64,000 bases of DNA, from contig NZ_FXTC01000001.1 in NCBI RefSeq assembly GCF_900182655.1, positions 682,001 to 746,000 on the forward strand. The letters run 5' to 3'. The position numbers and the translations under genes were made by a program. This DNA is from Chryseobacterium rhizoplanae. Its GTDB lineage: Bacteria; Bacteroidota; Bacteroidia; Flavobacteriales; Weeksellaceae. This document shows, one piece after another, positions 53,040-62,290 of the stretch (its first letter is position 1; each line of letters begins with the position of its first letter). The notes beneath the pieces are model-generated. The model did no database searches. It saw nothing but the letters and a program-made list of their open reading frames with translations, and was not told the origin of the DNA.

Positions 53040-53534
53040 ATGAAATTTCAGCAAAATTTACTTGATTATATCAGTACTTCACTTATTACAATGAATGAAA
53101 CGGTTTCTATAGCAGAAAGTGTAACCTCGGGATTAATACAGCTGGCTTTTTCCCAGATGCCTAATGCAAAACTGTTTTACAAAGGAGGAATAACGACTTT
53201 TACGGTACCTGAAAAAGTTAACTTTTTAGATATCAACAGTATTGAAGTTGAGGAAAACGGCTTTGAGACCCAAAAAATGGCTGATACAATGGCTGTAAAG
53301 GTCGCTGAATCATTTGGGACAGATTGGGGAATTGCATCTACGGGATATGCTACATCTGTAAGAAATTCAGGTTTTAAAGTGTATTCATTTTGCTCATTCA
53401 GCTATAAAGGCGGGATTGTTCTTTCGAAACGTATAGAACTTCATGATAAGACTCATGCATTAGATTCGCAGTTATATTATACTGAATTCATTTTAGGGTG
53501 TTATAAAAGTGCGCTTAACCAAATATTAATTTAA
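53040..53534 (+). CDS. CinA C-terminal-domain protein (PncC-like), divergent
   Basis: A 164-residue stand-alone CinA C-terminal domain. Such proteins (PncC) can deamidate nicotinamide mononucleotide in NAD recycling. The expected Ser motif is present as SIAESVTSGLIQLAFS (about residues 22-37), then FYKGGITTFTVPEKVNFLDI and ADTMAVKVAESFGTDWGIAS. Departures from the family: the usual TGIAGP reads TGYATS, and the Tyr of the ITY segment reads Phe. Enzymatic activity is therefore uncertain. Probably co-transcribed with the 89-residue protein. Confidence 0.78.
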   Translation: MKFQQNLLDYISTSLITMNETVSIAESVTSGLIQLAFSQMPNAKLFYKGGITTFTVPEKVNFLDINSIEVEENGFETQKMADTMAVKVAESFGTDWGIASTGYATSVRNSGFKVYSFCSFSYKGGIVLSKRIELHDKTHALDSQLYYTEFILGCYKSALNQILI

Positions 53535-53780
53535 AAGTATATTCATTTATTGCCAGTTAAGGAAATATATTTCATTCCTTTATCGTCATCAATTATTGTA
53601 TAATCTATAGAGCTTTACAGCTTTGTAAAATTCCTTTGTCAAACCTTTATTTGATTTTATAGGCTTGAAGATTTTAAATTTTTAAAACGTCGGGATTTTT
53701 TGTTTCGGCAGAGAATTCTATTGACGTTTTACTTCTAATTATTTTAGAGGTGATTGGTTTGATTTTCTTAATTTTGAAAA

Positions 53781-54659
53781 ATGAAAGAAAAGGTAAAAAG
53801 AGTTGTTTCGGAGTTTAATACTGAGCTAAAACTAAAAGGTTTCCGTGCATTCCAGATTGAGCAGGACGGAAGTGAAACCCGCGTGTATAGCAGAAAAGAA
53901 TTTTATAAGATCTGTCTTACGACAGGGAAAAGTAAAATTCATTATTCTGATAAAAGTTTCGAGCAGGAAGGAACTGTGCTTTTTTTCGGAAATCCGCATA
54001 TTCCTTATTCATGGGAAACGATTTCAACGACTTATAAAGGGTATACTATTCTTTTCTCAGAAGAATTTTTCAAGAATTCTGAACGCTCCGAAAGTTTGCA
54101 GCAATCTTCTTTCTTTAAAATCGGCGGAACTCCCGTTCTGAAAATTACCGAAGAACAAAGACAGTTTCTTAACACTATTTTCCAAAAGATGATTGCCGAA
54201 CAGGAAAGTGATTATGTTTATAAGGATGAATTGATACGTAACTATATAAGTCTTATCATTCACGAATCTCTGAAGCTGGAACCTGCAGAGGATCTCGACA
54301 AGAATAAGAATGCGGCATTAAGATTATCATCTGTTTTTCTGGAACTCTTGGAAAGACAATTTCCTATTGAAACTACAGACCAATCTCTGCAATTGAAATC
54401 AGCTCAGGATTTTGCGATAAACCTGAATGTTCATGTTAATTATCTCAATCGTGCTGTAAAAGAAATTACCGGAAAATCTACAACAGCTCATATTACAGAA
54501 CGTATCCTTACAGAAGCAAAAGCATTACTGCAACACACTGACTGGAATATCTCAGAAATTGCTTTCGCACTAGGATTCGATTATCCGACGTATTTTAATA
54601 ATTTCTTTAAAAAACAAACAGGCACAAATCCAAAAGCATTTCGTTTAACGGAAGTTTGA
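53781..54659 (+). CDS. AraC-family transcriptional regulator
   Basis: A 292-residue regulator with an N-terminal cupin-like sensor region (FYKICLTTGKSKIHYSDKSF, TVLFFGNPHIPYSWE) and a C-terminal AraC domain. The first HTH covers SAQDFAINLNVHVNYLNRAV followed by KEITGKSTTAHI, the second WNISEIAFALGFDYPTYFNN with FFKKQTGTNPKAFR. It is followed by a hydrolase-acetyltransferase-cupin series on the same strand (91 nt gap), which it probably controls. It mirrors the AraC-hydrolase arrangement at 39815-41722. Confidence 0.9.
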   Translation: MKEKVKRVVSEFNTELKLKGFRAFQIEQDGSETRVYSRKEFYKICLTTGKSKIHYSDKSFEQEGTVLFFGNPHIPYSWETISTTYKGYTILFSEEFFKNSERSESLQQSSFFKIGGTPVLKITEEQRQFLNTIFQKMIAEQESDYVYKDELIRNYISLIIHESLKLEPAEDLDKNKNAALRLSSVFLELLERQFPIETTDQSLQLKSAQDFAINLNVHVNYLNRAVKEITGKSTTAHITERILTEAKALLQHTDWNISEIAFALGFDYPTYFNNFFKKQTGTNPKAFRLTEV

Positions 54660-54711
54660 ATTTCTTAATTTTTGGTTTGATTATCATTAACTGTTAGCTC
54701 CTCGTTATTTC

Positions 54712-54719
54712 TAATTTTG
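54712..54719 (+). promoter_or_regulatory. Bacteroidota-type -7 box before the secreted hydrolase operon
   Basis: TAATTTTG fits TAnnTTTG and lies 30 nt before the ATG at 54750, a normal distance. The nearest upstream TTTG is too far (about 32 nt) for a standard -33 box. Confidence 0.4.
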
Positions 54720-54749
54720 TATCAGTAATTTTTAATACAAAATTCAGAT

Positions 54750-55805
54750 ATGAAGATAGCAACAACAGTGATGGCTTTGTCCTTTCTTTTCATCGGACAG
54801 ACATTTGCGCAGAATAAAAAATCAAATCCAAAAACAATGAATGCAACCGAACAAACCGAACATTACACATTTAAACTAAGCGATAAAGTTAACCGAAAAG
54901 CCGTTACCTTCAAAAACCGTTACGGAATAACGCTTTCCGGAGATTTATACCTTCCCAAGAATACTGGAAAAGAAAAATTAGCAGCTTTGGCAATCAGCGG
55001 ACCGTTTGGTGCGGTAAAAGAACAGTCTTCAGGTTTATATGCCAATCAGATGGCGGAAAGAGGTTTTGCCGTTATCGCTTTTGATCCTTCTTATACCGGC
55101 GAAAGTGGAGGTGAGCCGAGAGATATTGCTTCCCCCGACATCAATACCGAAGATTTCAGTGCGGCAGTTGATTTCTTAGGACTTCAACACAATGTAGACC
55201 GAAATAAGATCGGTATTATCGGAATTTGCGGATTTGGAGGGATGGCTCTGAATGCTACGGCGATAGATAAGCGGATAAAAGCCGTTGCCACCACCAGTAT
55301 GTATGATATGACAAGAGTAATTTCTAAAGGATATAATGATGTAGTTACACTTGAGCAACGAACAAAAACGCTCGAAGATCTGAACCAACAAAGATGGAAA
55401 GATGCGGAAACAGGAGAACAGGCATATACATCTTCTCATCTCCCGGAAAAATTAACTGGTAGCGAGCCTCAATTTATAAAAGATTATTTCAATTATTACA
55501 AAACACCAAGAGGTTTTCATGAACGTTCGGTAAATTCAACAAAAGGATGGAGGCTAACAAGCGCACTTTCATTCATGAATATGCCTATTTTAAGCTACAT
55601 AAAAGAAATTTCACCTAGACCTATGCTTTTAATTGCTGGTGAAAATGCACATTCAAGGTACTTCTCAGAAGACATTTACAAAATGGCTGCAGAACCGAAA
55701 GAATTGATGATTATTCCGGATGCGGTTCACGTTGATTTATACGATAAAGTAGATGTGATTCCCTTTGAAAAACTGGAAAATTTCTTCAGAACTCATTTGA
55801 AATAA
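54750..55805 (+). CDS. Secreted alpha/beta hydrolase, dienelactone-hydrolase-like (Cys nucleophile)
   Basis: A 351-residue exported hydrolase (signal peptide ending GQTFAQ) related to the product at 40796-41722. Shared parts are AVTFKNRYGITLSGDLYLPK, AISGPFGAVKEQSSGLYANQ, AVIAFDPSYTGESGGEPRD, and the elbow IGIIGICGFGGMALNA, where Cys sits at the nucleophile position. The catalytic His is in DAVHVDLYDKVD near the end, with an Asp/Glu candidate in LLIAGENAHSRYF. Substrate unknown. It is the first gene of a series with an acetyltransferase (72 nt) and a secreted cupin. Confidence 0.85.
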   Translation: MKIATTVMALSFLFIGQTFAQNKKSNPKTMNATEQTEHYTFKLSDKVNRKAVTFKNRYGITLSGDLYLPKNTGKEKLAALAISGPFGAVKEQSSGLYANQMAERGFAVIAFDPSYTGESGGEPRDIASPDINTEDFSAAVDFLGLQHNVDRNKIGIIGICGFGGMALNATAIDKRIKAVATTSMYDMTRVISKGYNDVVTLEQRTKTLEDLNQQRWKDAETGEQAYTSSHLPEKLTGSEPQFIKDYFNYYKTPRGFHERSVNSTKGWRLTSALSFMNMPILSYIKEISPRPMLLIAGENAHSRYFSEDIYKMAAEPKELMIIPDAVHVDLYDKVDVIPFEKLENFFRTHLK

Positions 55806-55877
55806 TTGAACATGGCAATATTTAAATCCGCTTTAAAATAGTGGATTTAGCCTTTTAATTTCTCTAAATATATAAGA

Positions 55878-56444
55878 ATGAGCTTTAACCAAGATATTTT
55901 CGCCCGATTGAGAAATGGTGAAACAATAATGCCCGATGACCCGGAAACGTATAAATTGCTGGAGGCTTCCTGTGAGGTTAAGAAACAATTGATTCAGTTA
56001 AATAATTCCACAGAGCCGGATGAGATTTTGAAAAGATTAAGTGAAATAGTCGGTGGAAAGTTGAAGAATGTAGCGGTGTTTACACCCATTTATATCAATT
56101 ATGGAAAGAATCTTAACATCGGTAAGAATGTATTCATCAACTTCGACTGTACTTTTCTGACTCTGGGTGGAATTACCATTGAAGACGATGTTTTAATCGG
56201 TCCGAAAGTAAGCCTCATAACGGAAAATCATCCTTTACAACCTCAACACAGAAAAGGATTAATGGGAAAATCTATTTTAATCAGGAAAAATGCCTGGATT
56301 GGAGCCAACGCAACGATTCTTCCCGGAGTTACGATTGGTGAAAATGCAGTGATTGCTGCCGGAGCAGTTGTTTCCAAAGATGTTCCGGACAATGTTGTAG
56401 TGGGGGGAATTCCTGCAAAAATCATCAAAACAATTGAATCATAA
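55878..56444 (+). CDS. Left-handed beta-helix sugar O-acetyltransferase
   Basis: A 188-residue hexapeptide-repeat acetyltransferase of the Maa/LacA/NodL group, which uses acetyl-CoA to acetylate sugar hydroxyls. The N-terminal helical part is followed by the beta-helix repeats IYINYGKNLNIGKNVFINFD and GGITIEDDVLIGPKVSLITE, the catalytic His in ENHPLQPQHRKG, and the second repeat set IRKNAWIGANATILPGVTIG, ENAVIAAGAVVSKDVPDNVV, ending GGIPAKIIK. Length is standard. In a series with the hydrolase and cupin; the role in this context is unclear. Confidence 0.92.
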   Translation: MSFNQDIFARLRNGETIMPDDPETYKLLEASCEVKKQLIQLNNSTEPDEILKRLSEIVGGKLKNVAVFTPIYINYGKNLNIGKNVFINFDCTFLTLGGITIEDDVLIGPKVSLITENHPLQPQHRKGLMGKSILIRKNAWIGANATILPGVTIGENAVIAAGAVVSKDVPDNVVVGGIPAKIIKTIES

Positions 56445-56459
56445 ATTAAGTGTAAAACA

Positions 56460-56969
56460 ATGAAATATTTAATTATTATTCTTTTGGCATTCAGTCCAAC
56501 TGTAATCGCACAAAATAGAGTAAATTCAAACCAAATAAATTCAAACAAAATGAGTACAGATATTCCTAAAATAAGTGATTTTCCGGCAGGTGAAGAAAAC
56601 ACGGCTTATGCGCAGTATTTTATTGGCAAGTCCTATTTAGCACCGCTTACAAGCAATAAAGATGTAAATGTTCCCCTTTCTAATGTCACATTTGAACCGG
56701 GTTGTCGCAATAACTGGCACAGTCACACAGGCGGACAACTTTTGATTGTAGTGGGCGGCGAAGGTTTATATCAGGAAAGAGGAAAACCTGTGCGTCGTTT
56801 AAAACCCGGAGATATTGTAGAAATTGCTCCGAATGTTGAGCATTGGCACGGTGCAACTGCTGACAATTGGTTTTCGCATTTAGCAACGAATGGAAATCCG
56901 CAAACCAATCAGAATATTTGGCTGGAAGCGGTTTCCGATGAAGAATTTGCTGAAGCCAACAAAAAATAA
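56460..56969 (+). CDS. Secreted cupin-domain protein
   Basis: A 169-residue single-domain cupin with an N-terminal signal peptide (LAFSPTVIAQ). Metal-binding motifs are intact: FEPGCRNNWHSHTGGQLLIV (His-x-His and the following Gln/Glu position) and EIAPNVEHWHGATADNWFSH (second His). An internal ATG at 56550 would give the cytoplasmic form MSTDIPKISDFPAG, so export is likely but not certain. Similar cupins accompany carboxymuconolactone decarboxylase-like proteins. The start is 15 nt after the acetyltransferase stop. Confidence 0.87.
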   Translation: MKYLIIILLAFSPTVIAQNRVNSNQINSNKMSTDIPKISDFPAGEENTAYAQYFIGKSYLAPLTSNKDVNVPLSNVTFEPGCRNNWHSHTGGQLLIVVGGEGLYQERGKPVRRLKPGDIVEIAPNVEHWHGATADNWFSHLATNGNPQTNQNIWLEAVSDEEFAEANKK

Positions 56970-57049
56970 TGGTAAGTAATAAGTAAGTTTTATGTAAAAT
57001 TACTATTTGGTACGCTAAAGTATGTTATCGCCAAAAGTAATTTCGAATG

Positions 57050-60000
57050 CTACATCTTTTGTCTTGGCAATCCAATTTCATGTTCCTGGGGATATGGTTT
57101 CCTAAAAGTCATACTGACATCCTCATGCAAATTACGCTGGGCTTCCAATGATTTTTCTTTATCCATAGAATATCTTGGATCCGGAATAAAAGGCATTTTT
57201 GCCATTTTATGAATAGTAACAGTAGGGAAGTGAAAATCGACCTCCACTGTTCCCAATAAGAGATAGCAGCCACCACCCTGAAAAGGATATTCTTCAAGAC
57301 AGCTGGGAAAATGAGCCGTATCAAAATATTCTCCTTCTGCATCAATCCAGGTTCCGAAGTACATCGTTCCTTTCTTGGTAGGAACATGCTTTCTTGAAAT
57401 CAGATACGCCAGCATTTTAACCTGACATTTATGAAACTTCAATAAATCTTTTACCAAAACAGAACCTCTGTATCGAGTTTGTAATAAATCAAAAGGGCTG
57501 AATGAAACGGGGAAACCTAATATTTCTATTTCATCAAAAGCATCTTCAAACCGGTTTCTTTCTATAGAAGGAAGCTGATAATCTTTTTGGGGCTCGTCCA
57601 ATAAAGTCAGATGCCTGAAAGGAACCTTATGAGTTCCCAGAAGAAATCTTGATTCAATCAGCAGTTCATGTTTCTGTTTTCCGGTAAAGCGGAATGCTCC
57701 GATAAAGATTAAAATTTGTAGTGTTTCGATGCCAATAGGAATTCTTTTAACAAAATTTTCCAGGGAAGTATACTCTCCATTCTGATTTCTTTCTTCAGGA
57801 ATAAGTTGCGCTAATTTAAGTTCCAACCTTTCAATATGCATCAATCCCAAATAAACGTCCGAACCATAGACCGTTGTCTGGTATTCACTCAGATTGACAC
57901 AGGGATTATGGATAGCAGCTCCCGACATCCGGGCTTCATGAATATAAACCTCAGTTCTGTAGAATCCTCCACCGTTATTAATAGCAGAAACCATAAACTC
58001 AATAGGGAAGTAGACTTTCAGATATAAACTCTGATAGCTTTCCACGGCATAAGAAGCAGAATGAGCTTTACAGAATGAGTATCCTGCAAAAGATTCAATC
58101 TGCCGGTATACTTCCATAGATAACTTTTCGGGGTGTCCTAATCTTTTACAGGATTTAAAGAAGTTATCTTTTACTTTCTGTAATGCAGATAAAGATCTGC
58201 CTTTACCACTCATTGCTCTTCTCAGAACATCACCATCAGGTGCAGATAACCCTCCGAAGTGAAGTGCAATTTTAATAACATCCTCCTGATATACCATAAT
58301 ACCGTAGGTTTCTCCCAGTTCTTTTTCAAAAACCTCATGGAAGTACTCAAATTTTGAGGGATTATTGTGCCTGAAGATATATTCCCGCATCATTCCGCTT
58401 TGTGCAACTCCGGGGCGGATAATGGAAGAGGCGGCAACCAGTACTTTGTAATTGTCGCACTTCAGTCTTCGAAGTAACCCCCGCATAGCGGGTGACTCAA
58501 TATAAAAACAGCCGATTGTCTTTCCGGAACTTAAGAATTCATTACATTGGGCTTCATCTTTTGAGAGAGAAGTATCCCGGATATCGATATCAATTCCTCT
58601 TTTTTCCTTCACCAGCTTTACCGTATCATTTATGGTACCTAAACCTCTCTGTGAGAGAATATCAAATTTTTCAAGGCCAATATCTTCAGCAGTGTACATA
58701 TCGAACTGTACAATCGGAAAACCTTTGGGAGGCATTTCGAGTGCAGAATAATTGGTGATAGGTTCTTCTGAGATCAGAATCCCACAGGAATGCATACTTC
58801 TCTGGTTAGGAAACTTTTCTAAGAGTTTTCCATAATAGTGGACCTGTCTTGATACCGAATTGCTATCATGTTCCTGAATTGGTTTTGTTGCCAGTGTATC
58901 CAGTTCTTCTTTAGGAAGACCGAAAACTTTTCCTACTTCCCGGAAAATAGAACGGTATTTAAATTCAACATTGGTCCCGCAGAAGGCAACATGGTCTTTA
59001 CCATATTTACCAAAAATATATTCCAGGATGATATCCCTGGTTTGCCAACTCCAGTCAATGTCAAAATCAGGAGGCGTTTTCCGGTTGAGGTTTAAAAATC
59101 TCTCAAAGTACAGATCCAGTTCCAAAGGGCATATATCAGTAATACCGATGCAGTAGCTGACCATAGAATTGGCGCCGCTGCCTCTTCCTATGTGCATGAA
59201 TCCCATGCGGTTGCTGTATTGGATAATATCCCAGGTGATGAGGAAATAAGCACAGAAATTAAGCTGATCAATAACTGCTAATTCTTTATCCACCCTTTCT
59301 TTTGCCTGTAGATTGTCTTCGGAGTATCTTTTTGAAAGGCCCTCATACGCTAACTTCTTTAAAAGCTCAAAATCATTTTCCCTGCTATCAGTGAAATGCT
59401 TTTTGTTTTTAGGGGTTGAAAAGTCAAAATCAAAATGACAAGTATTGACAATATATTTTGTATTTTCAATAATTTGTGGCTCATGCTGAAACTGAGCCAA
59501 AAGCTTTTTTTTATCAGTAAACATTTCATTGTCTTTACAGTAATGAGCTTCTGTTAGCTTACTGATCAAGGTATTGAGATCAATGGCCCTTAGTATTTTA
59601 TGAAGCTCATATTCTTCAGGAGTTGTAAAGGTAATGGGATGCAGGATGACCATTTTATGGATGAACGGTTTCAATTCAGGTTGAATTAAAAGGTTGAGCT
59701 GGTCCTTTCTGATACCTATAAATTCATGATCTGCTAATTGTTCCGGAATATTCTCCAGTGGGTAAATAACAAAAGTATCTGTAAAATCAGGATTTGCTTT
59801 AGGAATTTCAATGCCTTCACAATTAAACGCAGTTAAAAGCCTGTTGATCTCTCCGATACTTCTCTGATTTCTGGACAGGCAGATATAATACAGTTCATCC
59901 TGAACCCGTATTTCCACTCCGACAATCGGTTTGATATTATACTCCTGGCAAAGTTTATAAAAATCATAGATCCCGGTAATGGTATTGATATCTGTAAGAG

Positions 60001-60100
60001 CTAAGGTTTTAATATTAAAATGTACAGCCTGCTTAACCAGTTCTTTAATAGAAATGGTTCCATACCGAAGACTATGATAAGAATGACAATTCAGAAACAT
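57050..60100 (-). CDS. Short DnaE-type DNA polymerase III alpha subunit (DnaE2/ImuC-like)
   Basis: A 1016-residue C-family polymerase, shorter than replicative DnaE and so of the error-prone kind. The order is PHP domain (residues 1 to about 200: FLNCHSYHSLRYGTISIKEL, ALTDINTITGIYDFYKLCQE), palm with GRGSGANSMVSYCIGITDIC and the catalytic aspartates in TPPDFDIDWSWQTRDIILEY, then YGIMVYQEDVIKIALHFGGL, GYSFCKAHSASYAVESYQSL with the (HhH)2 region and a C-terminal OB-like domain. It is 7 nt after dinB and probably extends damaged templates together with it. Confidence 0.92.
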   Translation of the reverse strand: MFLNCHSYHSLRYGTISIKELVKQAVHFNIKTLALTDINTITGIYDFYKLCQEYNIKPIVGVEIRVQDELYYICLSRNQRSIGEINRLLTAFNCEGIEIPKANPDFTDTFVIYPLENIPEQLADHEFIGIRKDQLNLLIQPELKPFIHKMVILHPITFTTPEEYELHKILRAIDLNTLISKLTEAHYCKDNEMFTDKKKLLAQFQHEPQIIENTKYIVNTCHFDFDFSTPKNKKHFTDSRENDFELLKKLAYEGLSKRYSEDNLQAKERVDKELAVIDQLNFCAYFLITWDIIQYSNRMGFMHIGRGSGANSMVSYCIGITDICPLELDLYFERFLNLNRKTPPDFDIDWSWQTRDIILEYIFGKYGKDHVAFCGTNVEFKYRSIFREVGKVFGLPKEELDTLATKPIQEHDSNSVSRQVHYYGKLLEKFPNQRSMHSCGILISEEPITNYSALEMPPKGFPIVQFDMYTAEDIGLEKFDILSQRGLGTINDTVKLVKEKRGIDIDIRDTSLSKDEAQCNEFLSSGKTIGCFYIESPAMRGLLRRLKCDNYKVLVAASSIIRPGVAQSGMMREYIFRHNNPSKFEYFHEVFEKELGETYGIMVYQEDVIKIALHFGGLSAPDGDVLRRAMSGKGRSLSALQKVKDNFFKSCKRLGHPEKLSMEVYRQIESFAGYSFCKAHSASYAVESYQSLYLKVYFPIEFMVSAINNGGGFYRTEVYIHEARMSGAAIHNPCVNLSEYQTTVYGSDVYLGLMHIERLELKLAQLIPEERNQNGEYTSLENFVKRIPIGIETLQILIFIGAFRFTGKQKHELLIESRFLLGTHKVPFRHLTLLDEPQKDYQLPSIERNRFEDAFDEIEILGFPVSFSPFDLLQTRYRGSVLVKDLLKFHKCQVKMLAYLISRKHVPTKKGTMYFGTWIDAEGEYFDTAHFPSCLEEYPFQGGGCYLLLGTVEVDFHFPTVTIHKMAKMPFIPDPRYSMDKEKSLEAQRNLHEDVSMTFRKPYPQEHEIGLPRQKM

Positions 60101-60107
60101 CTTATAC

Positions 60108-61250
60108 TTATTTTAATAAACCTGAGGCTCTTCCTACACTTGAAGTTCCAAACCTGTTCTTGATTTTATCCATTGTCTGATACAGTGATATCAACTCTTC
60201 CGTATCTTCAAAGAGATCCATTTGATGGCATCCGTGAACCAGTCCGGTAAACTTTACTCCAACTAACCTGATTCTCATACGTCTGGTATATACTTTTTTA
60301 AAAAGTTCTAAAACATACCTGAGCAGGGTATGGTCAGCTGAGGTGTAAGGAATCCTGCATTGTTTGGTTTCCGTATCAAAATTGGCATACCGGAGTTTTA
60401 CCACTACTACCGATACCAGCCATTTCTCTGCCCGGAGCTGATAACAGAGTTTTTCAACCATTCCTGAGAGTATACTTTGAATCCCCTGAATATCTATAGT
60501 ATCCTGGGCAAAAGTATCTTCTGTAGAAATAGATTTTCTTTCCGAATAAGGAACCACAGGATTTTCGTCAATTCCGTGTGCTTTTTTCCAGAGTTCATTT
60601 CCATTTTTACCAATCAGCTGCTGAAGAACGTCAACAGGCATTTCTGAAAGGGTCTGTATGGTTCTGATGCCCAGCCTTGACAGTAGCTGAAAAGTAACAT
60701 CGCCGACCATAGGGATCTTCTTTACCGAAAGTGGGTTCAAGAATGATTGAATGTCAGGCTGTTTCACTTCAAACCTTCCGGTTGGCTTTGATTCTCCGGT
60801 TCCGATTTTGGATACGGTCTTATTGGTGGATAGAGCAAAACTTATCGGTAATCCTGTATTTTTCTGTACGCTTTCAGCAATTTCATGGGTCCATTTATAG
60901 CATCCGAAAAACTGATCCATTCCAGAAAGATCAAGATAAAACTCATCGATACTTGCCTTTTCCACAACAGGAACTTTTTCCTGGATAATTTCCGTTACCA
61001 TATGGGACATATTGGAATACATTTCCATATCTCCCTTAATGACTTTTGCTTCGGGACATAGCCGTAAAGCCATTTTAATCGGCATGGCACTTCTGACTCC
61101 GAAAAAACGGGTTTCATAAGAGCAGGACGCCACTACACCACGGTCTCCACCTCCTATGATCACGGGTTTTTTCTCCAACTCAGAGTTTTTCAGCCTTTCA
61201 CAGGAAACAAAGAATGTATCCAGATCCATATGTACAATTGCTCTTTCCAT
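60108..61250 (-). CDS. dinB: Y-family DNA polymerase IV (DinB)
   Basis: A 380-residue Y-family polymerase. The catalytic acids are intact: IVHMDLDTFFVSCERL (Asp at about residues 8 and 10) and EKASIDEFYLDLSGMD (Asp/Glu of the SIDE motif, about 100-115). It is therefore active, unlike ImuB, which lacks them. Thumb and little-finger parts follow (KKIPMVGDVTFQLLSRLGIR, RKSISTEDTFAQDTIDIQGI). A beta-clamp-binding motif QMDLF is present near the C-terminus. It leads the dinB-dnaE2 operon and faces the S24 repressor gene across a 61-nt spacer, so DNA-damage control is likely. Confidence 0.94.
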   Translation of the reverse strand: MERAIVHMDLDTFFVSCERLKNSELEKKPVIIGGGDRGVVASCSYETRFFGVRSAMPIKMALRLCPEAKVIKGDMEMYSNMSHMVTEIIQEKVPVVEKASIDEFYLDLSGMDQFFGCYKWTHEIAESVQKNTGLPISFALSTNKTVSKIGTGESKPTGRFEVKQPDIQSFLNPLSVKKIPMVGDVTFQLLSRLGIRTIQTLSEMPVDVLQQLIGKNGNELWKKAHGIDENPVVPYSERKSISTEDTFAQDTIDIQGIQSILSGMVEKLCYQLRAEKWLVSVVVVKLRYANFDTETKQCRIPYTSADHTLLRYVLELFKKVYTRRMRIRLVGVKFTGLVHGCHQMDLFEDTEELISLYQTMDKIKNRFGTSSVGRASGLLK

Positions 61251-61311
61251 GTTATAAAATTAGTTACGTTTTGAAACAAATTTTGTACTTTTGTTGTCTA
61301 AAATTGTAACA
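61251..61311. promoter_or_regulatory. Divergent promoter/operator between dinB and the S24 repressor gene
   Basis: Only 61 nt separate the start codons. Symmetry elements include ACAAATTTTGT (61276-61286, one central base) and spaced arms GTTACGTTT / AAATTGTAAC (about 61264-61310). TACTTTTG (61286-61293) fits a -7 box for the repressor gene. A repressor bound here could close both promoters. Confidence 0.55.
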
Positions 61312-62088
61312 ATGTCAAAATTCTCTGATAACATCGTGTTTTTGAGAGGAAAGAAAAATATGACTCAGCAAGAACTGGCAGATCTATTAATTCTTACCCG
61401 ATCCAGATATGTCGCCTATGAATACGGCAGAACAGAACCTCCTATTGAAATATTGCTTAGAATTTCAAAATTCTATAACATCAGCATCGATCTATTGTTG
61501 ACTGTAGATGTCAGAAAATTTTCCATCGATGAACTCATGGAGCTTCCTGAGAACAGGATCATTCTGCCTATAAAGGTTGATCCAGATGGAAACAATCAGA
61601 TTGAGATTATCCCCCAAAAAGCTTCTATGGGCTACCTGAATGGCTATGGAGATCCGGAATACATAGAAGGTCTGGAGACCATATCATTACCTTTTTTAAA
61701 AGGGGGTAAGTTCAGGGCATTTCCAGCTGACGGAGATTCAATGCCCCCCTATAAAAACGGAACCTATATTGTAGGAAAATATGTTGAAAATCTTTCGGAC
61801 TTGAAAACGGACAGAACGTATGTTTTTATTACCACCAATGATGGTATCAGTTACAAAAGATTTCAGTTTCATGAAGCAGATGGTATATGGGTAAAGGCTG
61901 ACAATCAATTTTATGAGCCTTATAAAATTCCATTAGCTGAAATTAAAGAAATCTGGGAATTTGCCTGTAGTATTAACACCAAAGAATATGAGCCTGATGA
62001 ATTTGCAGAACACCATATTCAAAACTTTATCACGGAAATTAAAACCGATATCAAACAGATCAAAGAAAAAATGGGAGATAAGAATTGA
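61312..62088 (+). CDS. XRE-S24 LexA-like transcriptional repressor
   Basis: A 258-residue repressor with an N-terminal XRE helix-turn-helix (MSKFSDNIVFLRGKKNMTQQ, ELADLLILTRSRYVAYEYGR; residues about 1-65) and a C-terminal S24/LexA-like peptidase domain. The catalytic Ser is in FPADGDSMPPYKNG and the Lys in GISYKRFQFH. A possible processing site lies around KASMGYLNGYGD (about 103-114). In Bacteroidota such proteins act like phage-type C repressors and respond to DNA damage by self-cleavage. It is divergent from dinB-dnaE2 and most likely represses that operon and itself. The ATG here fits the HTH better than the upstream one at 61291. Confidence 0.88.
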   Translation: MSKFSDNIVFLRGKKNMTQQELADLLILTRSRYVAYEYGRTEPPIEILLRISKFYNISIDLLLTVDVRKFSIDELMELPENRIILPIKVDPDGNNQIEIIPQKASMGYLNGYGDPEYIEGLETISLPFLKGGKFRAFPADGDSMPPYKNGTYIVGKYVENLSDLKTDRTYVFITTNDGISYKRFQFHEADGIWVKADNQFYEPYKIPLAEIKEIWEFACSINTKEYEPDEFAEHHIQNFITEIKTDIKQIKEKMGDKN

Positions 62089-62114
62089 ATTTATTTTGAG
62101 TACACGGCATAATC

Positions 62115-62140
62115 AAAAAACTTCCCCGAAGGGAAGCTCA
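62115..62140 (-). terminator. Rho-independent terminator with UUCG loop
   Basis: On the minus strand GAGCTTCCC, TTCG, GGGAAG is followed by a run of six T: a compact hairpin with the stable tetraloop. It should terminate the small HTH gene pair. A second hairpin, ATCCCA/TGGGAT (62163-62179), lies just upstream. Confidence 0.85.
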
Positions 62141-62290
62141 AAAAACACAAATGATGAAAAAAATCCCATAATGTGGGATACTGCTAATATAAATATTTTT
62201 AATTTAAAGTTAAATAATCCCGTTAAGTTTACCTTATGCTCAGGAAAGAAGCTGATGTGCTTAAAAATAAAATTTAATAGTCTACTACAC

